Positions 38,781 through 51,578 of a stretch of 64,000 nt of DNA are shown here, one piece after another (position 1 is the first letter of the stretch; the number at the start of each line of letters is the position of its first letter). Both the position numbers and the translations under genes were made by a program. Origin of the DNA: Benincasa hispida (taxonomy: Eukaryota; Streptophyta; Magnoliopsida; Cucurbitales; Cucurbitaceae). A model generated the notes under the pieces. That model searched no databases and had not been told where the DNA came from. It worked only from the letters and a program-made list of their open reading frames with translations. The stretch is from positions 10,002,821 through 10,066,820 of the forward strand of contig NC_052351.1 in NCBI RefSeq assembly GCF_009727055.1, read 5' to 3'.

Positions 38781-40651
38781 CAAACTATATGACTATATTT
38801 ATATTAGTAGTGAGATAGTAAGTCTTATTATTTATTTTAATAAATAATTTAATTTAATTTGTTTTAATATTTTAGAGAGAGATAATTTAGAGGTGTTTAT
38901 GGGTTAGGTTGAATTGAAAGACTTTTTATATCTAATCCAATTGTTCGGATTATAAATTTTTCAACCCAAATAATCCTTATTAAAAAATGAACCTAACCTT
39001 ATCCAACCATGAAATATTTGAGTTAGGTTGGTTCGGGTTAATCGGGTCATTTATTTAAAATTTTGTTTTAAAAAGAAGCAAAATATAACTATGTAAAAAT
39101 TTAATTTAATTATTTTAATATATTGAATTAAAATTAATGACTCAATTTCAGTTTGTATAGTGAAAATTTTCTTTCTAAAGTACAAAGAAACTTGTGGAAG
39201 AATAAATTATTCAGAAATATTGGAATTAAATAAAATTAAAATCAATATATGTATAAATAATTGTGTTGTAAGTAATAGAAAAATATGCTTTAAAGTTAAT
39301 AATAAATTCGAGTTTGTTTGGGTTATATTAGGTGAACCCATAAACTAACCCAACCCATAAAATTTTCATTTATTTGAACCCAATTCCCAACCCAAACCGC
39401 ACGAATGAGATTGGATTGATCAATTTTTTTGGATTATCGGATTTTTTTGAACATCCTCAAGAGATATACATTTTTCCTTGTTACAAAACCGAAAAAAAAC
39501 CAAAAATTTTGTTGGTAAAAAGTGGTCCAAGAATAAACTATTTTCAAAAGGGAAAAAGAGACCGTTGGTAAAGGAAGTAGCTCAAGGTATCCCAATCTAT
39601 TCTATGACCTAAAGTTATTAAAGAGATGATGTGATAATATAACCAATTATTCCTCTTTCTTCACCGAGTAATTATATATATAAAAACGTTTATACATGAC
39701 TCAGTAGATAATACATCAATAATCATACTAGAGGTTGATTAAAGGAAATAAATTTGTAAACTTTTATTCATCTAATTATTATTTTTTAAAATTTAATCTT
39801 AGATTTTTATGTAAATAACAATTTAGCTCTTTACTATAGTTTATAACAACTTATTCCATGCACTTTACTTTTGTAACAATATATTCTACTGTAGTTTCAA
39901 CTTTATCAAAATTTCATGAAATTTCTTACATAAATTGATATTTTTAGATGGTCATATAATAAAAATTAATGCTTAATTTGAAAGATATGTTTTATACAAA
40001 ATTGAGAATAAGAGAATAAATTGTTATAGACTTGTTTACATAATAAACTTAATTTTTTTTAATGAAAATATTTAAAACATGAATAAACTAAATTTAGACA
40101 AAATGACAATAATATAGAACGAAGAGCATTGAAATCGAAATATTTAGAAGGTTAAAATTGGAAAATTGGTTAGATGATGTGAAAAGCCAAAGGTATAACG
40201 GATACGCAACCTTTGTGATTGTCAACTCACGGATTAAAGTAATGAATTTTAAGAAACTCTCTCCTCAACTCCTTTCTACCAAAGTCCAAAAACACACACC
40301 ACCAACCAACTTACCTCTCAAATGTCCAAAATACCCTTTGCATTTTCAATATTCCTTGGTTGAATCATTATATTCAACCATCATAATTAATATCTTATCC
40401 ACTAAATTACGTCTAAATTTATTAATTTTATATTTTTTTAATAAAACTATTATTAATAGATAAGATATCAATTATCATCTGGAGGTTAGTTTTTGCCTTA
40501 GCAAAAAGTGAAAATTTAATAGATGCTGTGAAGAAATGATGATTTTATATGTAAAGATAATTCGTGAGTGGGGTTTAGGTAAATTTGAAGGGTATGTGTT
40601 TTGTTGGTTCAATCTGAGAAGAAAAATGGATTTAGATAGAACATAGGGAGC

Positions 40652-40689
40652 CTTTCTCTTTCTCTTTCTCTCTCTCTTTCTCTTTCTCT
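40652..40689 (+). promoter_or_regulatory. CT-rich tract upstream of the U-box gene
   Basis: A run of CTTT and CTCT units about 105-140 bp before the ATG. Pyrimidine patches of this kind are common near plant transcription starts and in 5' leaders. Whether it is transcribed cannot be seen. Confidence 0.5.
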
Positions 40690-40792
40690 GTAATGGAAGT
40701 CTATGGTGTTGGAGCATCCAAAACCTCATAAACCCTCAAAGAACTGTTAGATTTCTTATAGAAAAAGAGAAAAAACAAAGGTGTGGGCTTTA

Positions 40793-41890
40793 ATGGCGGC
40801 TCCATATCCGGATGATTTCAAGTGTCCTATTTCTCTGGAGATAATGTCGGACCCTGTAATACTCTCCTCCGGCCACACCTTTGATCGTTCTTCAATCCAA
40901 CGATGGCTCGACGCCGGTCACCGGACTTGCCCAATCACCCAATTGCCCCTTCCTCAAAACCCTTCTCTAATCCCTAACCATGCCCTCCGAAGCTTAATTT
41001 CAAATTTCAACCCTGTTTCCCTTTCCAAGCCATTTCTCCCTCATCCGCCGCCTCAAACCCTAATCTCGATTCTCATCTCTCCTTCTTCCTCTCTCGATTC
41101 CAAGCTCGATTGCCTCAATCAACTCGCCAGGGTTTCAAAGCGTGATTCCGCTATGCGTCGAAGATTGACCGAGTCCGGTGCTGTCTCGGCCGTTCTTAAA
41201 TGTGTCGGTTCTGACGATCCCAGCCTCCAAGAGAAGGCTCTCTCGCTTTTGCTTAATCTTAGTTTGGACGATGATAACAAAGTGGGTTTGGTTGCAGAGG
41301 GAGCTATTGGCCTCACCGTGGCTGCTCTTCAAGCTAGGTCCGCCGATTGCAGAGCCGTGGCGGCCACGATGCTGACGAGCTTGGCGGTTGTGGAGGTAAA
41401 CAAAGCTACAATTGGGGCATATCCCTATGCGGTTCGTTCTCTGGTTTATTTATTACGGAACGGCAACAACAGAGAGCAGAAGGAAGCTGCAACTGCGCTT
41501 TACGCCATTTGTTCATTCCCCGGAAACCGTGTGCGGGCTGTGGAATGTGGGGCTGTTCCTATTTTGCTTAAAATTGCAAATTCTGGGCTGGATAGAGCAG
41601 TGGAAGTTCTGGGGGTTTTGGCTAAGTGCAGGGAAGGTCGAGAAGAGATGCAGCGGTTCAAGGGATGTGTGGAGATTTTGGGTTGTGTTTTGAGAAATGG
41701 AGGTCCAAGAGGAGTTCAATATGCTCTTCTAACTCTGGCTTCCCTTTGTTGTCATTGCGAGCGACTGTGCGTGGAGGCCAGAAGAGAAGGCGTTTTGGGA
41801 ATCTGTATGACATTGATTGATGATGATAATGAAAAGATCAGAGCAAATGCTGCAAATTTGATTCATATACTGCGCGGAAACAACCCATGA
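40793..41890 (+). CDS. PUB8: U-box/ARM-repeat E3 ubiquitin ligase, PUB8-like
   Basis: A probable E3 ubiquitin-protein ligase of 365 residues encoded by one exon. The U-box is at about residues 7-80 (DDFKCPISLEIMSDPVILSSG, HTFDRSSIQRW, CPITQLPL, LIPNHALRSLI), the E2-binding fold. Armadillo-type repeats follow from about 110 to the end (LQEKALSLLLNLSLDDDNK, EQKEAATALYAICS, and others), normally used for substrate binding. The first ATG in frame is at 40793; a longer reading that starts at 40781 would use GTG and is rejected. Length and the N-terminal sequence agree with Arabidopsis PUB8 (about 374 residues). No breaks are seen. Substrate and pathway are unknown. Confidence 0.93.
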   Translation: MAAPYPDDFKCPISLEIMSDPVILSSGHTFDRSSIQRWLDAGHRTCPITQLPLPQNPSLIPNHALRSLISNFNPVSLSKPFLPHPPPQTLISILISPSSSLDSKLDCLNQLARVSKRDSAMRRRLTESGAVSAVLKCVGSDDPSLQEKALSLLLNLSLDDDNKVGLVAEGAIGLTVAALQARSADCRAVAATMLTSLAVVEVNKATIGAYPYAVRSLVYLLRNGNNREQKEAATALYAICSFPGNRVRAVECGAVPILLKIANSGLDRAVEVLGVLAKCREGREEMQRFKGCVEILGCVLRNGGPRGVQYALLTLASLCCHCERLCVEARREGVLGICMTLIDDDNEKIRANAANLIHILRGNNP

Positions 41891-44800
41891 GAAGAAGGAA
41901 TCAAATCCGATTCGTTTGCAGTCAGACGATTGGTGGTTTGGCTTATGAATTGTGATGTCTTATGAGTATGACCAAGGGATTTTGCTGTGGCCTAATGTCG
42001 ATGCCTCATTCTCCTTACCGAGGTGAGACCAATTTCTTCTCGATTATGGGTATCTACTTTTTCCCCTTTTTTTGGTTGGATAGTTTCTGTACAAAAAAAT
42101 ATATTAGAATCTGGGAAGATCATGGTTCTTTTTCTTCTTTTTTCTTTTTTAATATTTATATATATATATATATGATGTAAATTGAAATAAAGAACAACAG
42201 AGTCAATCAAGCACTGGAGGAGGTGTTCTTCTTGGTTTCAGATTGGTTTATAGTTTATACTGAGAAAATTTTCCAATTTGTTGATCAGTATTGTTATTGG
42301 CTTCCATTTATGTAAGTTTCTTCTTTTGACTCAAACAAGCTAGCTAGCTTACGTGTTGTTTAAAAAAAAAAAAAAGAAAAAACTAAAATTCACGAGTATT
42401 GTTGTGGTGTCCTGTCCTGTCCTGTCCTGGGATTTTGTGGCGGTGGTGTCATGTGTGGCTGTTAAATGAAATGTAATTAAATGTTCTGCTTTTCTGAATA
42501 TCGATTAGGTAAATGTAGTTGTAATTAATTTCATTAACATGGGATGCGATCGAAGCCGTGCCAAGTGTACGGACTGATCTGTTGTTTTTCTTGGTTTCCC
42601 TCTGCATTTGGAGAGGAATTCAACTAGGTTTCTAATCCTCAAGATAGATTTTTTAAAATAGAATTTCTAAACCGTTAGTGTGATTTGAAAACAGAGGATG
42701 AATAAAATATTTGGTTGAATGGATATTTTGATGCAGTAAAGTTAATGTGTGGTAGGGTTGTGAGAGAAGGTTTTGTGGTTAGAAATTGATAATGGGTTTT
42801 GGTTGGCGTGGCCATTGGAGGACTGTGGACGAAGATATGTTGTTGGTCATTTTCATTGAGCACAGAGCAGAGTGTGCAAACATGGAGCCCTCCAAGTTTG
42901 TTCTTCTCTTCCAAATTTATAATCTTTATTCTTTATTCAACCTTGTCCTTTCCTTATTGCAAAGCAGAAAGTTGTCGCCTTCCCACTCTGGTAAATTAGA
43001 GTTACAATGCTTCGAATCCGTTGAGCTATGTTAGAAGTCGACTTTATGTGCAGTAACTTCTTAACCTGATGCTGATTGTTTAATCCAATTCAGTTTTACT
43101 TTGTACTTCTTACTGTGTTTGTTAAAAAGGGATTCTGTGTAGTTGAGATTCGAGTCAAATGGGTAATGTATTGGTCAAAAAGGTTGGAAAAGTGGAGATC
43201 TTTAGAAATTCTCTGTTACACAACTTTTGATATTTACAAATATGTATTATGTATATACTTACCGTAAAAATAAATAAATAGTCCCTGTCGGTGGGTCGAT
43301 GCTTGAAAGTAGAGCCACAGAGTGCTTTACGGGATTTGTTTATTCTATTTGGGCTTTCAAGGAGTTTATTCGACATGAATCCTCGTTTGAGCCCATAATA
43401 AGACCCAACATTTAAGAAACAAAACCTTGATATGTTTTCATTACTATTTGTTTATAAATATCATTTTCTTCTTTTTAAAAACTAGAAGTAGTTTCTAAAA
43501 TTTTGTTTTTTCGTTTTGGAGTTTATGTGGTTAACAATTTGTATGTGTTTAAGAAATGTGAAAAGATACAAAATTAATCATGCACATTTTATATTGTCAA
43601 AGGTCAAATCAAGCTTAGTTCAATTCGTTAAGACATATATCCTCAATCTAAAAAGAGAGGTCAAAGGTTCCCATTGAACTAAAGAAAAAGTGCATTCTCA
43701 ACTCATATTTAATTTTGGAAAAAAACTTCTTTTAAATGGCTACATATTTCTCTCAACGAAATGACAAGTTTAAAAGTTTGGATTTTAGCTTAAAGAAAAG
43801 AAAAACCGAAGAAAAGAAACTTATGATTATAAAAAATAATTGGAAGATGAAAAGGAACAAAATTACAAAGGGTGTGAGAATTATAATATTGTCATTAGTC
43901 ATAACATAGAGAAATTGAAGGGAAACAAGTTTGGCCCTTTTCTTTTGGATGAAATATGAAAAAAAAGATGTAGAGAAGGTGAGTGAATGGACCCAGAAAT
44001 GATCCATTTTGACCAAAGCAATGAAGCTACTAAAGTTTTGAGGCAAAAATATGCTTACTCTCATCATACATACTATATAGCCCTTCTGGTTTTTCCTTTC
44101 CATCTTTCATTAGAGGCAAAAAAAAAAAAAAAAAAAGTTAGTTTTTGTCAGTTCAAGAATTATAGCAGAAACAGATTCAAAATCCATTCAACTTCTTCTT
44201 GACTTCATCCATTCTCCCCTCTACAAAAAAAGGTAGAAGAAAGATCTTAGAAGTGGTATGGTCTTCCCCAATTGACAAGCAATTCAACATTGCACATTGG
44301 TAGACCCCACCACAAACCCTATCTCTTTCTTTCTTTCTTTCTGTCTTACTTTCTAGTTCCGTCTTCACCAAAAGAAATAAATGGAAATGAAGCTCAAACA
44401 TTACACTAATTTCACATCAAATTAGACAAAATTATAACAAGCTTGTTTAGAAGCAATTAGTGACCCAAGTTCAGGAGCCAAGAAAGAAAGGCAGGCAATT
44501 TGTACTTGGTAATCATGTTATTATCAAAGCGTAAATTGGATGAAAATGAAGGGTCCGAATGAATTAACAAAAGACAAGAGTCGCACGCTTCAAGACAAAG
44601 GCTATCAATTCTCTCTTAAACCTTCTGCCATTACAATTTACAAGCATTTTCCATTAAACTTAATTTCACCAAATAATTGATGTCATGGGACCCCCTTAAT
44701 CACTTACCTAAAACCTTTATCATAAAGCTTATCAACTTAACCAAACCCAAATACCAATCTTATTTTACTAATTATTTTCTTTTTCCCCTTTCCTATGATG

Positions 44801-45180
44801 CCTTGAATTTCAAGTCAGGTACTCTGAACAGAAAGAAATCTATTAGGTGTAAGACTGTGGGAAAAGAATATGAAGAAAGGTGGTTCTTTTATCACTCTTT
44901 AGAAAGTGATTTCATTCATCGAATGGATGAATTTTGCATTACTTAACGGTGAATCAGATTGAATATTTCACCTGATGAAGAAGGGAGAACTTCCAATAGG
45001 AAGAAGACTGGAGTTTAATCAATGAAAACAATGATGATGGAAGGAGTGGAGTGGACATCAACCGTCCCATAATTCAACATTATTACTAACGAAACCCCAC
45101 CAAAATTGGGGTTAGACCCCATTAATTATGCTATTAAAAAAATCTAAAATAAAATTTTGTAGAACACAGCTTATAGAGCA
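41891..45180. other. Intergenic DNA between the U-box and quinone reductase genes
   Basis: No gene is supported. The first ~300 bp are the likely 3' UTR of the U-box gene. It contains a poly(A) run near 42361-42381, a TCCTG/GTCCT pentamer run at about 42410-42430, and a SINE-like segment at 43610-43680. The open frames at 42675-43034 and 44677-44946 have no recognisable domain, lack codon-usage support and overlap on both strands. Confidence 0.55.
43610..43680 (+). repeat. tRNA-derived SINE-like head
   Basis: CTTAGTTCAATTCGTTAAGACA resembles a pol III A box as found in plant SINEs (TAGCTCAACTGGTTAAGACA type), and GGTCAAAGGTTCCC 40 bp later resembles a decayed B box (GGTTCGAATCC). Spacing fits. 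No poly(A)/(T) tail or target duplication could be fixed. Confidence 0.4.
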
Positions 45181-45189
45181 CTATAAATT
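45181..45189 (+). promoter_or_regulatory. TATA box of the quinone reductase gene
   Basis: CTATAAATT lies about 117 bp upstream of the ATG at 45298, leaving room for a leader of about 85 bp that contains a GAAGAAGAAGAAGAC run. Position and sequence fit a plant core promoter. Confidence 0.6.
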
Positions 45190-45297
45190 GGGGTCCCCCT
45201 CAATGTCTCTACTGTCAAACATTTCGTTCACCCACTCACATTAGAGAGAACAAGAAGAAGAAGAAGACAGACAGACCGAAACTCGGAGAATCTATCA

Positions 45298-47686
45298 ATG
45301 GCCACCAAAGTTTACATTGTGTAAGCCTCTCTCGATCCCTTCCTTATCTTTCTCTTAAGACATTCAATTCCAATTTATCAAATTTTCCAGCGATTATAGT
45401 ACTCTGTTTGGTAGTCAACTGTTATATGAAGATTGTAAACCCAGATTTTTTTCGATCATTTTTTCTTCAATTTTGAAGTTTTCTCTTCGTTTGCAACGAT
45501 AAACGTTGTTATGAACGACTAATTAATAACCCCAGTTATCAAAGGTTCTGTTTTTATTGATCAAAAGACATCCTGGACTCTTGGAACTTATAGTCTCTGT
45601 TTTAGTATGATTCTGTTGAGGATTACCCTGATTTGTTCTTATGGGGTTTGATTTTTTTGATTAAAAGTCAACCAATCTCTTTTAGGAGAGTGTAAAGATG
45701 AATCTTTAACATGTCTCAACTTGCTAGCTTCTTTTCATTTGTTCTTTTTTTTTTTCTTTTTTTTTTTTTTTTATTTTTTATGTTATGAACTTTTTAGTGT
45801 ATGTATTATTGTGTTACAGTTCCTTAAACATCTGCATGAACAACGAGACGAATAGTTTCAATGACTGAGAATGATTTTAGGACATTAAATAGATATCTTT
45901 TTCAATGTTTGTTTGCTCCTCCAAACACGTCAGTAATTTTTTAAGGTCGCCCTCAAAATTTTGTCCCAAGAGCTCAGAGTCAAAGTGGTTTTTAATTACC
46001 ATGTGAAAGTTTTATGTTTTGTTCACGCATTCTTATATTACTTATGGAAATGGGATCTTTATTTGACAAAATAATGGGGGCATTTAGCTGTCATATATGT
46101 GGACTAGACTGTCATGAAAACTGAAGTGTCTGAGAAACCTAACCTAATCTGTGGAAATCATGGAAGAACTTTTGGCTAATTTTGTGGTCCCTGCTTTAGG
46201 ACTTTCATTTCTCATTCCTACTGCTTGTTTTTTGATCCACAACTATTGAAACTTCCCACTAAGTTCAACTGCTTAGCTTGTGTGATGTCAAATGTATATA
46301 CTGTTGTTTTACCCTCACTGATGAGATAAATTGTCTTGTCTCTATTTTAACCAATTCTTTTAGCTGTCATATTTCTACATTAACCTTCTAGAAAAAGGGC
46401 TCCAACTCCCCCTTTTGGTTTTTTTTGCATATTATTCCCTTGTTGAGAATTCAGTTTTTTTGTGCAAAAGTTTCTTTTCTTTCTTTTGACATCACTTATT
46501 CAAAAAAAACATCATACATGTTGTATCCAATGGAGGGACAGCTACTACTATGAGAAATTATGGCCAACTGTAGTTGTTGGTGATACGGTTGGTCGTCGTG
46601 TCATATATGTATGAGAAAAATTTCCGTCGTTAATCAATGGCTGTAGAAAAGTTATTTTGAACTTGATGAGTATGTTATGCTGTATAGTTACTATTCCACG
46701 TATGGACATGTCTTGAGGCTAGCAGAGGAAATTCAGAAAGGAGCTGCTTCTGTGGAGGGAGTTGAAGTCAAATTATGGCAGGTGCGTGTCTTATTTCGGT
46801 CATAGCCATTCTTTCTTTAGGTGTTGGACTAAGATCTTAAATCTATTCACATTGAATTTGATAATGAATGTCTTTGTTTCGCTGCTTAGGAGTTTCTTTC
46901 TTCATTTTTTGTTGAGATGCATTGTTCAAATTAAGTACAAATAGCCAAGAAAATCTTTACTTGAATGTGCTCGTTTCAGATCCATCGGTTTCCCATCATT
47001 GAAAATTCTGCATACATTCTCTAACTGTATAGAAAAAGCTTCATATAATCGGGGAACTGGTTTTGGTACTTGAGTCCCCTGAATGAGTATATATATCATA
47101 TTTAAACAGGTCCCAGAAACATTACCAAGCGAGGTTCTTGAAAAGATGCAAGCACCACCAAAGGGTGAAGCACCGATCATTACACCAAACGAACTCGCTG
47201 AAGCTGACGGTTTGCTCTTCGGATTCCCTACAAGATTCGGAATGATGTGTGCTCAATTCAAAGCATTCATGGATGCAACAGGCAGTTTATGGAGAACACA
47301 ATCACTTGCAGGCAAGCCTGCAGGCATTTTCTATAGCACTGCTTCTCAAGGAGGTGGACAGGAGACTACTCCGTGAGCCTCTTTTCAAATTCCTCATTTT
47401 AGAGTTAAAAACCCAACAAATTCCTCATTTTGATCTTAAAATTTTGTACTATTGCAGCTTAACAGCCATAACTCAGCTGGTTCATCATGGAATGCTGTTT
47501 GTTCCGATTGGATATTCATTTGGAGCTGGTATGTTCGAGATGGAGAACATCAAGGGCGGGAGCCCTTACGGTGCCGGAACTTTGGCTGGTGATGGCTCTA
47601 GACAGCCTTCTGAACTGGAACTGCAGCAAGCTTTCCACCAGGGAAAGTATTTTGCTGGCATTGCAAAGAAGCTCAAGGGAAACTGA
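45298..47686 (+). CDS. FQR1: NAD(P)H dehydrogenase (quinone), FQR1-like
   Basis: A flavodoxin-like quinone reductase that uses FMN and NAD(P)H for two-electron reduction of quinones, in the cytosol or at the plasma membrane. Exons by my model: 45298-45320, 46688-46781, 47110-47372 and 47458-47686; 609 nt, 202 residues, GT-AG introns. It begins MATKVYIV and continues [15 protein letters not shown], the FMN phosphate-binding loop of the WrbA/FQR1 family. Then come [44 protein letters not shown] and [14 protein letters not shown], all family hallmarks. Arabidopsis FQR1 is 204 residues, so this is full length. The first exon has only 23 coding bases and is followed by a 1367-bp intron. Auxin-responsive in Arabidopsis; no auxin element was sought here. 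Confidence 0.93.
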
Positions 47687-48416
47687 CTGTTTCCATAATA
47701 TTAGTCATATAATTGTTCCCACCATGGCTATACTTATTATTTGTTCACCCTGTCTCACTCTCTCTCTCTCTCTCTATATATAGCTGTTCTCTGTTGAAGA
47801 ATTTGCTGTCTTTTATTGTCTTTGATTTGTGTATCTATTGAAGCTTACACTGCTACCAAACATTATTATCTATCAAAGTTATTTTTGTGTACTTTTAGCA
47901 TAATATGTAACTCAATATTCGTCGGAAGTGTGACCAAAGTCTCATATAAGCTAATATATTGGTACGGGGCTTTTTGAGTGAAATCGACACCACAAGAAGT
48001 TATAATTAGGACAAGAAAGTTGGGGGCAATAATGAATGAAATTGCATGATTAAAGAGGATGAAAACATATGGGCCAACAAAACAGATACAATACAAATTT
48101 ATCCAATATGAAGTTGCTGTTGGATATAGTTTGTTAGCAAGTGGCATGGAATATCTATGTATATCATCATATCTTCAAAGTGGCCCATCCAAATGGGTTT
48201 AACTTCAATCAAAAGGCCAATCTGTTAAGGTTGTTGCTTCAACACCACAGACCGTCGTACTACTCTTATTAGTTTTGGTTTTTAATAAAGAAAGTCAGAT
48301 AAAAGAAGATTAAAATGTCATTTTAATCTCTTTATCCTGAGATTTATTCAATTTTAGTTCATTTACTTTTAATAAATTTTAATTAATGTCTATTACTAGT
48401 TTATTCTTTTTTAAAT

Positions 48417-48844
48417 TTTTAGAGCAAATATCAGTTTATACTTCTCAACTTTGGGAGTAGTATCAATTTAAACCTTAAACTTTCATACGTGTGTCAATTT
48501 AAATCTCAAATTAGTAATTATATCGATTTAAACTCTGAATTTTCATAAATATATCAATTCAAACTCTAAACTTTCATAAAATATCAATTTAAACCCTCCA
48601 TTATATTTTATTTAGATATACTTATGAAAGTTCATGGTTTAAATAGATATAATTATAAAAGTTTAAGGTTTAAATAGATATACTTATAAAAGCTTAAAAT
48701 TTTAATTGATACAATTATTAGTTTGGGTTTTAAATTGACACAACCCCAAAATTTTGGGTTTAAAATGATACAACTATTAGTTTAAAGTTTAAATTGATAC
48801 AACCCCAAAGTTTAAGATAATAAATTGATATTTATCCTAATTTT
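48417..48844. mobile_element. Foldback (hairpin) MITE, ~428 bp
   Basis: The left arm (AAATATCAGTTTATACTTCTC near 48426, then GTATCAATTTAAACCTTAAAC) is matched on the opposite strand by the right end (ATAAATATCAATTTATTATCT then GTATCAATTTAAACTTTAAAC). The two arms fill most of the element. The inner part is built of repeated TATCAATTTAAACTCTAAACTT words. No terminal duplication was fixed. Confidence 0.65.
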
Positions 48845-49849
48845 TATTAAAAAAGAATTATTACTATTTAATAGTATTTTTACTATAAATTTTTGGAAAC
48901 ATATTGACATATTTTATATTTCTTATATGAAAATTATTATGATTATTTAACAAATTTTGGTTAAAATTAAAATGGAAGGGTTTCACACAATGCAGAAAAT
49001 TTTCCATTATTGCCTCTCATAGGAGTCTAGGTTAGTTCTAGTATAGTTAATCATCTCTCGAACCAACTCCTTTTCTTCGTCTTGGTAAGCTATTGTCTAA
49101 TGAGACGCGAATTTCTCCGGAGATTCTTCCTTTTGCTCCTTAGTATACGATTTATAGATTTTGTCCTAAACTTAATTTATTGGTTATTTCTAATATGTAA
49201 AATATCATATGTGATAATATTCTTAAAATATGAGTTACCAAAAAATTGACTCAAATATAAAAAAAAAACCTAAAATTAGATCGATTGAAAATATAGAGAT
49301 TAAAATAAAAGCCTACCAAAGTCTTATTATAATGTATTAAGAAAGACACAAAGTCTTAATGGGAGGAAAAAGAGGAGAAAAATATGATGGAATGGATGAG
49401 GGCATAAAAAAGCGGCTATATATCAAACTTTCTAAAAAGAGAGGATTTGGCCAAACTCTGTATTTTGATTCCTGAAAGCCATACAAGATCGGATTCAAAG
49501 TTACGAAAAGAAATTACACTTTTTCAACCTCCCCCCTCCAAAAAAAATAAAAATAAAAAATGAAAAACCAATTCATTTTCAGATATTTAAAAACTTGAAG
49601 AAATTCATTGTTCTTTTTCTCTTTTTAACCCATCCCAAAACAAGAAAAATATGAAAAAGAAATTTGAAATTTGAAAAGTTGGGGCAGAAAAAAAAAAAAA
49701 AAAGAAAAGCAAAAGCTGGAGTTGATAGCGGATATGTGCTTTTGATTTTATTAAACATCATTCATAGCCAGATGCCTCTCAAAGCTGCCTTTTCCTTTTT
49801 AAGTATTCCTTTTTATTATTATTAATTCTCATAAACCATAAGAAAAATT

Positions 49850-49880
<31 letters not shown>

Positions 49881-50675
49881 GAGTGGAAATTCTTCATCTG
49901 ATAGAGAAGCAAAGGCAAAGTACTGATCCGGATTCCGTTAAGGGGATGGTATAAAATATAATACCCATCAACCCATCAAATCCAAGTCACCCAAAAAATA
50001 AAAATTATCATTTTTATTATATTTTAATGTATTTTTAATTGATATAAAATATATTTTAGCCACAAAAAGCACTTTCCCACATGATTGGTCACTTGTCAAA
50101 ATGGTTCTTCCACGTTAAGCTTCTTACAAATGTTATGTTTTAATTTTGCTTGCATGTCCAAAAAGCAACAAAAGAACCCACCTTTTTTTTATCATTGGTT
50201 CTGTTAAAGAAAGAAGCTTATTCATTTTAACATCACAAACAAGCTTCGTTGTTTTTTTCTTTTTTTCTTTTTCTTTTTCTTTTCTTTTCTTTTCTCTTTT
50301 TTTTTTTTGCGCCCCTTTCCTTTTTATAATGAGAAATTTTTAATTAGAGAGGTCATTATTAGGAAAAACAGATTAATTTGCTAGCTGTCAACATAACCTT
50401 ATTCTTCTATTTTGCCTAATTTCTTCGAATTAACACATTAAATTATTATAAACTTGGACATGTTTGAATCATTGATTGGTTTTCAATTGTTGTGTTTTTT
50501 ACGTTTTTGAACGAGTAAGATTTATTTATTCGGCTTCTCAAAAAACAAAAAAATTTCTAAGAAAATATTTAAGTGCATCTCGGATGATATCTATGTATGT
50601 GAAATCATAATTTATCACATGATAAATTTTTCATTATTTTGTTTTGAAATATTTTAATATATATTTTTTGTTTAA

Positions 50676-51258
50676 GTCCTATTTTAGTCTCTAAACTTTG
50701 AAGCTGATGATATTTTGGTCCTAAACTTTAAAAAACATTCGTTTTAATCCCAAAACTTTTTAAAAGTGTCTACTCTTAGTCCATACTATTAAAGTTATGT
50801 TAACTATTCAATAGAAATTTGAAGGAGCTTGTATTTATGGATGAGTATGCTCTAAATGTATTGAGTAAGATGAAGGTGAAGTAAAACGTCAACAACCAAC
50901 ACACCAAAATACTTTAGGATCAAAATTTTAAACAAAAAAAATCTGTTAAATTCTCCCGCTTTGTCATCTAATTTAAAATTAGAACTCTAGATTTTTTAGT
51001 GTATCTAACTTATTTGGTAGCCTAATCATCCAAAAATATAAATCACCGTTATTTTGTTTAAGAGTTAACAAAATCTTAATATAATATGAATCAAAATAAA
51101 CACTTTTTAAATGTTTGGTGATTAACGAATAATTTTAAAAATTTAGGGACCAAAATAAATAATATACAAAGTTTAGAGACTAAAACAAATATTTTTTAAA
51201 ATATAGAAACCAAAATAAAATATTGTTCAAAATTTAGAGATCAAAATAAGATTATTTT
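50676..51258. mobile_element. Foldback (hairpin) MITE, ~580 bp
   Basis: Left arm words CTATTTTAGTCTCTAAACTTTG and ATATTTTGGTCCTAAACTTT appear inverted on the right as CAAAATTTAGAGATCAAAATA and AAATATAGAAACCAAAATA. This is the well-known plant repeat style built on TTTTGGTCCCTAAACTTT. Centre 50800-51100 is unique. Edges are approximate. Confidence 0.6.
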
Positions 51259-51578
51259 TAAAAAAAAATGTATATGATGAAAGTAGGTTGAAAAAAAATA
51301 GGTGCATCGTGAAATTTTGAGACCTATAAAATGCTAAAAGAAGAAAAGTAAATTTGATGCGCCATGCTACATATAATGGGAGATCCTGGGTGGTAAAGTT
51401 TTTAGGCCATCATAATAAAAATTTAGATTTTATAATTAAGATTGTTTATATATACATTTTTTAATTTCCGTCTAAGAACTATTTTGTTTTAGTTTCACGT
51501 TTTAAAAAATAAACTTTTTGAACTCAATTTACTAAATAGTTCCATTATATATATATATATATAACAATTCAAAAAAAA

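Larger units (their letters stand above)
37179..40792. other. AT-rich intergenic DNA upstream of the U-box gene
   Basis: No gene is supported. It has an N at 37312, a degenerate repeat of CGA(T/C)(A/G)ACCA(A/C)(C/T)T-like words at about 37436-37660, a segment near 37960-38110 rich in GGTTCGGTTCGATT words (a style seen in dispersed plant repeats), (TA)n tracts at about 38142-38170 and 38749-38777, a MITE copy at 38225-38559, and GGGTTAGGTTGG-like words around 38900-39410. The open frames there are low-complexity and accidental. Confidence 0.55.
47687..51578. other. Intergenic DNA with two foldback elements
   Basis: No gene is supported. The first 150 bp include a (CT)n/(TA)n patch and the probable 3' UTR of the quinone reductase gene. 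Hairpin-type repeats are at 48417-48844 and 50676-51258, and long poly(A)/(T) tracts are near 49686 and 49857. The open frames are low-complexity. Confidence 0.55.

Noticed and set aside
40781..40792. Extended U-box protein start (four extra residues)
   Set aside because: The codon at 40781 is GTG, not ATG. The first ATG at 40793 gives the MAAPYPDDF start that matches the family.
42960..43030. tRNA-like segment (CTTCGAATCC with flanking pairs)
   Set aside because: No acceptor stem, D-arm or anticodon arm could be built on either strand.
44677..44946. Possible small gene of 89 residues
   Set aside because: No recognisable domain, no splice or promoter support, ordinary AT-rich intergenic DNA.
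46540..46650. Possible CACTA terminal remnant in intron 1 of the quinone reductase gene
   Set aside because: ACTATGAGAAATTATGG only loosely resembles CACTACAAGAAATTTGG, and no second end was found.
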